Positions 59,727 to 64,000 of a stretch of DNA of 64,000 nt are shown here, one piece after another. A program made the translations under genes and the position numbers. The stretch comes from Yponomeuta sedellus (taxonomy: Eukaryota; Arthropoda; Insecta; Lepidoptera; Yponomeutidae): the NCBI GenBank assembly GCA_934045075.1, contig OW203730.1:9352692-9416691 (forward strand), given 5' to 3'. The first letter of the stretch is position 1. The number at the start of each line of letters is the position of its first letter. Under the pieces are notes generated by a model. That model was not told the origin of the DNA and ran no database searches. It saw only the letters and a list, made by a program, of their open reading frames with translations.

Positions 59727-59880
59727 GCTCGCTAACTGTGAAGGAAAACATCGTGAGGACATCTGCGTGTCCGAGGTGTTCAAATACCTCAGAGCTTGAA
59801 ATTGCCAAGCCGCGGTGGGCACGTGAAGTAATTAAGTCCATACTCTCTCTTTGAGATAGTGCCTGGGTTGTTTATAGGCT
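59727..59880 (+). mobile_element. SINE family F, 3' half
   Basis: CTCGCTAACTGTGAAGGAAA, ACATCGTGAGGACATCTGCG, TTGCCAAGCCGCGGTGGGCA, GTAATTAAGTCCATACTCTC. Probably the remainder of the 58.96-kb SINE, separated by an insertion carrying the LINE relic. Confidence 0.75.
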
Positions 59881-60065
59881 CTTGACCTCTATCTAGCCCG
59901 AGGGTGAAGATGAGGTCTAGGATGGACTGAGTTTGCCCAGAAGAAGCCTGTTTACACGCATCTTAAAGAGGTTCAGGTTATAAGCGTTCGGAAAAACGGA
60001 CGCCGGCATAGTGTTCCACTTTGGCAGTGCGCATTATGGAAGCGCTTAGTGCAGAGGTTCGAAAT

Positions 60066-60188
60066 AATAGATAGATAGAGAACACTTTATTATTGTACAT
60101 AAAAATGGAAATTACCCAGGTACTTCTTATGGTAAGAGTACAGACGGCGGGCTTATCACTAAAAATTATCTCTTCCAGACAATCTTTA
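60066..60188 (-). mobile_element. LINE 3' end (family G)
   Basis: ATAGATAGATAGAGAACACT tail, TTATTATTGTACATAAAAAT, ACGGCGGGCTTATCACTAAA, ATCTCTTCCAGACAATC. The GATA tail is the same as at 47.65 kb. Confidence 0.8.
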
Positions 60189-60189
60189 C

Positions 60190-60385
60190 TATTATTATCA
60201 CAGCGGAGCGGTAAAATGTTGACTTCTCATTCAGGAGGTCGTGTGTTTGATTCCTGGCATGTACCAAATCACTTTGTTTTCTAAATTACATACATTTGTT
60301 TGGTTCTAGTAGCAAAACCACTCGCCTCGATTTTTTCCTACACAGTTATGTGTAGGGAGAAATCGTGAGGAAACCTGTCCACAGA
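60190..60385 (+). mobile_element. SINE family F joined directly to the LINE end
   Basis: CACAGCGGAGCGGTAAAATG, GGAGGTCGTGTGTTTGATTC, ATCACTTTGTTTTCTAAATT, ACACAGTTATGTGTAGGGAG and AAATCGTGAGGAAACCTGTC. CCTACACA-GTTA-TGTGTAGG forms a small hairpin where other copies read CTAACGGTGAAGG. Confidence 0.75.
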
Positions 60386-60389
60386 AACC

Positions 60390-60885
60390 GGAAACCAGTA
60401 ATCAGAAACTGCGTATATCAAATATTAAGGGATATTTGTTCAAAGTATCGCTGCGTGACGTTGTAGAGCATTTACAATCTCCTTCCTCAGACTTCCTGTT
60501 TTATGGTTTGGGTTTTGTTCACGCCAGCGCGTAGTCTACGGTTACTTCGTTCCACAACATTCGATAATAAACTTTATTTCAACGTACTCAAGAAGCAATA
60601 GTCCACTTTTTCCTTACCACAAGTTATAAGTGATAAGTTGTTCCAGCCGCCAACTGAAATGGGTCTTATTTTAAATAGGTTTTAGAGACGTTTTACCTTC
60701 AACTGTGGAGTCGGCACAAATGAATAATTAAGACACGAGCTCCTGGATCACGTTACACATTCGTCAAGAACTCGACTCCCATTTCCGAACTGCAAACCCA
60801 CTTGAGGCGCGAAGTGTATCAGCGCCTTTCGGAACCTCTTCCAGTGTTCAAATGAAATCTAATAAGAAACTTATTTGATGATGAT
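60390..60885. other. Unique sequence, nothing recognised
   Basis: ATAATAAACTTTATTTCAAC (about 60564) could be an isolated LINE 3' end. No conserved frame. Confidence 0.4.
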
Positions 60886-60887
60886 AT

Positions 60888-61252
60888 CAACCCTTTCTAT
60901 GTCCCCACTGCTAGGGCACGAGTCTCTTCCTGCATCACAGAAAGATTAGGCTTGACTCCACTATGGGAGCAAAGCCGGGTTGGTGGAGGATTGTAAGACA
61001 GTGGCGGGCCTTTAATGTCAGAAGTTATCAAGCCGCCCATAGGGCCTCTGACATGGCTTACCGACATTACGGGACAGCCGGCACCAACCGCTTAACGTGC
61101 CTTGTGGAGTACGGAAGCGCTCGGAAAAAATGCCACTAGCGTTAGTCACAGGATTGTCACCCATTCAGCACCTGACTGCGCCTGCTGTTGCTTAACCCAA
61201 GTGATTGATTCCAATCAATCGGTTCCCCTAGGCCACGAGCGCTTCGTGCAAT
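60888..61252 (+). repeat. Dispersed repeat (family H), full length
   Basis: GATATCAACCCTTTCTATGT, CCACTGCTAGGGCACGAGTC, GGATTGTAAGACAGTGGCGG, CAGCCGGCACCAACCGCTTA, TTGTTGCTTAACCCAAGTGA-like and CCACGAGCGCTTCG. It abuts a family G LINE end at 61.25 kb. Confidence 0.8.
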
Positions 61253-61345
61253 GAAACTTATTTATTGCACTAATACTTACATTAATACTTATGATACAGG
61301 TACGATTGGCGGCCTTATTGCTTATGCAGCAATAAGGCAGTTTGA
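61250..61345 (-). mobile_element. LINE 3' end (family G), short form
   Basis: GAAACTTATTTATTGCACTA, GGTACGATTGGCGGCCTTAT and TGCTTATGCAGCAATAAGGC. The last 20 bases contain the inverted pair GCCTTATTGC/GCAATAAGGC, corresponding to the ATCGCTAAAAGCGAT fold in other copies. Confidence 0.65.
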
Positions 61346-61349
61346 ACTT

Positions 61350-62650
61350 GACATGTACTGCGTAATGCGAAGTATCGACTCCCGATTTCATGGACCGATT
61401 ACGCCATTTGTATATGTTTTGAAGTCTAGAAATTCGGATCGATTTTTAATTCTGGCCTCGATATTTGTCATAGAGTGGACAAAGATTATTAAGCAAACGA
61501 TTGTCAGACATGTAAACTAAAATGCCTTTTAAAAAACCGAAGTATGCGAGGCTTTATGACGTTCGGAAACGAACATAGTCACAATATTCTACCAGATAAA
61601 GTCATCGCGCTTACCTCAGAAGTGACTGTAGTGCCTGCACAGTTATTTATAGCTCATCTCGTCCTAAAAAGGTGTCCGGGAGCACGTCTGTGCACATTCA
61701 CCCTGTCTTGTGCACATTTGTGCGCGTCCACATTTGTGTCAGTCACGTAATTGTAGTCACGAGCAGAGCGATGCACCAACTTAGATCCATTAAGTACAAC
61801 AGCTTAACTCTAGTGCAATTCTAGCTATTTTTCTGCACAAGCATAATGGACAGCTCTTTCTAAATTACGCCTGATTAAGTCTGCAGTGCGAAATTGACGC
61901 TTTCGCATCAAGATAACAGTTATGTTCTATTTACTTACGAAGAGGCTTCTAATCCTGTAGATTACTGCAGTTTTTCAATATCCCAAAAAGTGTATCTTAG
62001 GTGACAGTCAGACAGTAAACATTTATAATTTTATGGCGAAGTCATGTCGTCACTTCACGACGTGCTCAATTCAAGCGTCAAAATGTGCTAGGGTTCGCTC
62101 ATTTGACATTTGACACAACGGCCACATCGCGTGAACTGTCATTGAAATCTGTACGATGAAATAGTCACGATGCTGAACCTTCTGATAGAAAATATCTTCT
62201 GGCTCCACGTTCCGCGGTCGCGTCTATTATTATTTTACAATTATCCGTCTGTATGTTTTTAAGTGCATTTGCCATTTGAATTTGTTGCAATTTTGCAATT
62301 GTAATGGAATCGTTGCGGTCGATGACACAGTGCCATTTGGCGAAATGCAAGGTGGTGCCGCTCAACGATAGTTTACGACTATGTCCTTCGTATAATCGGA
62401 TCAGTCAGTGCTATTCTACTACAGTCTATTTACACTTACTTGTCCAATTTAGTAAACAACAATCTAACCTCAAAATTAACATTTGATGCCAAAACTAAAA
62501 ATTTTCTTGCAACTTCATCGATATTGTATGTAAAATTGGCAGCTTCGAATCCAAAATAGTGTGCCCCTGTTACTTCATTTGTGGAAATAAGGTAATTTTC
62601 GATTAAAAAGTCTTACTTTACTGTAGAATCTTGTTTACTGGAATGGTCAA
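61350..62650. other. Unique sequence, nothing recognised
   Basis: Short frames only (61544-61750, 68 codons; 62165-62365, 66 codons). None is recognisable. Confidence 0.4.
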
Positions 62651-62653
62651 GTA

Positions 62654-62907
62654 AGGTCTGTTTTAGAATATACATCGGCTACTATCGGATAGAATCGGAT
62701 ATATTCGTGTAATAGAAATATCGGATCTAATATGACACGTAATTTACACGGAACCGTATGACACGGAATACATATACATACATACATACCTATACAGAGC
62801 ATGAAGTAGTATTACTGTATTACACTCGTGTGAATACAGTAATACTACTGCGTGCGAAAACCGAAGCCTACTAGAGCCCGAGGTATATTCTAAAAGCTAA
62901 CAAACTG
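62654..62907. mobile_element. TA-target MITE (family C), 254 bp, with internal hairpin
   Basis: Right end TTCTAAAAGCTAACAAACTG; left end AGGTCTGTTTTAGAATATAC has lost GTTAGC. TA lies on both sides (62652-62653 and 62908-62909). The interior holds GGATAGAATCGGATATATTC, a short (CATA)n and a perfect 17-bp-arm hairpin (62805-62821 and 62833-62849) around ACACTCGTGTG. Confidence 0.88.
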
Positions 62908-62909
62908 TA

Positions 62910-63330
62910 AGTGTTACGGGTGAGAAAGGGGTGATCGGTTGTCTGTTTGGTAGGCAGCCAATGAAACTTTGCAATGTTTATTATGAGGTCTTTTCTCTTG
63001 CTGTAACGCATCATTAGTATCGCTCATTGTTTGGGTTTAAGTTTATACACTTACTTTTGTTATTTCACGGGACATTTTTATATTACTCTGTAACACTTTA
63101 TTAGACGGATAAGTTTTGTTGATTGAAAAACCAGCCATAAAGCAGAAAAAACCCCTCTTTCTACGGAGCTCTACACTGCGGGTGGCCCGACACACACTTG
63201 GCCAGTTTTTTAAAGTTTGGACCATTCCTGAAAGAGTACCTAGCTCAGTCTCTCATAATTTCATTAACAGCTTTTCAGCAGCTTTCGATGTCTGCTTATA
63301 CGAGTAATGTCACATTTTCAATCAAATATC
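62910..63330. other. Unique sequence, nothing recognised
   Basis: Overlapping short frames on both strands (63 and 60 codons at 63.04-63.31 kb) are not recognisable. Confidence 0.35.
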
Positions 63331-63379
63331 TTGTTTGTTTGTTTGTTTGTTTGTTTGTTTGTTTGTTTGTTTGTTTGTT
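63331..63379. repeat. (TTTG)n microsatellite
   Basis: About 12 uninterrupted TTGT units. Same unit as at 38.49 kb; unlike that one it is not attached to a family A element. Confidence 0.95.
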
Positions 63380-63440
63380 ACGCTTTAGTGCACAAAAATT
63401 AAGAAACAGAAAGATAACTTAAATAACAGGTAAGTGTTGA

Positions 63441-63500
63441 TGTACAAAGGCGGACTTATTTCAAAAAAAAAATCTTTCAGCCAGCCTAAGAAAGATTCTG
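63441..63500 (-). mobile_element. LINE 3' end (family G)-like fragment
   Basis: TACAAAGGCGGACTTATTTC, then ATCTTTCAGCCAGCCTAAG follows the same pattern as 36.26 kb. Confidence 0.5.
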
Positions 63501-64000
63501 AACAATAAAACAGAGAGCAGGAGATGGCAAATATAGCTAAACAAGAAAAATAAAATCTAAAATCACCTATAAAAGTCCCCATGTTTAACCGAATAAAACC
63601 AAACCTTACCGAATTTATCACACATGTCTCGTAAGAGATATTTAATCAGACCGTGATATACGACGAGTAAAATAAAAATTACGGCAACTATAAAGTCGTT
63701 CCTAACTCAAATAAAAGTAATTTTCTTTGCACCCGCCGCGGAAGCAAGCGCGTATTCCCTCCATCATTCTCGCGCCATGTTTGGTGCGAACTTATAGCGG
63801 GCATACGATATTTATAGTTATTTCTGTTGTTACCGCGGCCATAAATTGGCAGCTTTGGATGTCAGCTATTCGTCATGTGAAGTTTCTATTAGAGGCTTGA
63901 ATTGCCGCAATTATTGTCGCGGCCCAGACTTGTATGGGAGCCGGCGACGAGTTATGGCAGAACCAATAAGTTCTATGACACCTTTTGAAGTATTGACCGT
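63501..64000. other. Unique sequence with a CpG-rich patch
   Basis: CACCCGCCGCGGAAGCAAGC followed by CTCGCGCCATG (63.73-63.78 kb) and GTTACCGCGGCCAT at 63.83 kb stand out from the AT-rich surroundings. No frame of note follows within the window, which ends soon after. Confidence 0.35.

Overview
The window looks like gene-poor nuclear DNA from a moth or butterfly (Lepidoptera). The base composition is AT-rich. The repeat landscape is lepidopteran: SINEs carrying the motif GTGAAGGAAAACATCGTGAG, short RTE-derived elements with a TACGACACCCGCGGGAAGAA block, LINE 3' ends of the type GATCTCTTCCAGACAACC, and fragments ending in TTTATAATATTAGT. I see no host protein-coding gene, no genuine tRNA or rRNA gene, and no bacterial feature. 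The only convincing protein-coding sequence is the decayed C-terminal part of reverse-transcriptase ORFs: RTE-like at 14.8, 17.8, 51.3 and 59.2 kb, and a Jockey-like one on the minus strand at 48.3 kb.

Layout. 0-8 kb: copies of a tRNA-like SINE (here 'family A') and one RTE mini-element. 8-13 kb: mostly unique AT-rich DNA with two tandem duplications. 13-19 kb: dense LINE/SINE debris, two MITEs and a CpG-rich promoter-like patch with an NRF1-type motif at 18.83 kb. 19-26 kb: a duplicated coding-like segment interrupted by a MITE, then unique DNA with several near-perfect hairpins. 26.0-26.6 kb: a pentanucleotide array with 100 uninterrupted TGTTC units. 26.7-47 kb: nested repeats, foldback elements and more family A copies. 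47-49 kb: 3' part of a Jockey-like LINE, a 34-bp-arm hairpin and a recent 120-bp tandem duplication. 50-58 kb: nested SINEs and a 1.1-kb palindromic four-copy family A insertion. 58-64 kb: split and chimeric SINE/LINE copies and a third MITE of the TA family.

The most interesting signal is family A. Six insertions (6.07, 7.29, 7.56, 52.36, 54.60 and 57.74 kb) are flanked by 11-15 bp target-site duplications and share one architecture. One end is the A-rich 3' tail. The other end is an inverted copy that always starts at the same internal site, AAAAACCTATTTAGAGGC. The point where the two orientations meet differs in every copy. This fits recurrent twin priming at one fixed internal site. Two further copies (32.1 and 34.3 kb) begin at that same site with no tail at all. 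Family A also has its tRNA-like domain towards the 3' side, behind a leader of about 190 bp, unlike a standard tRNA-headed SINE.
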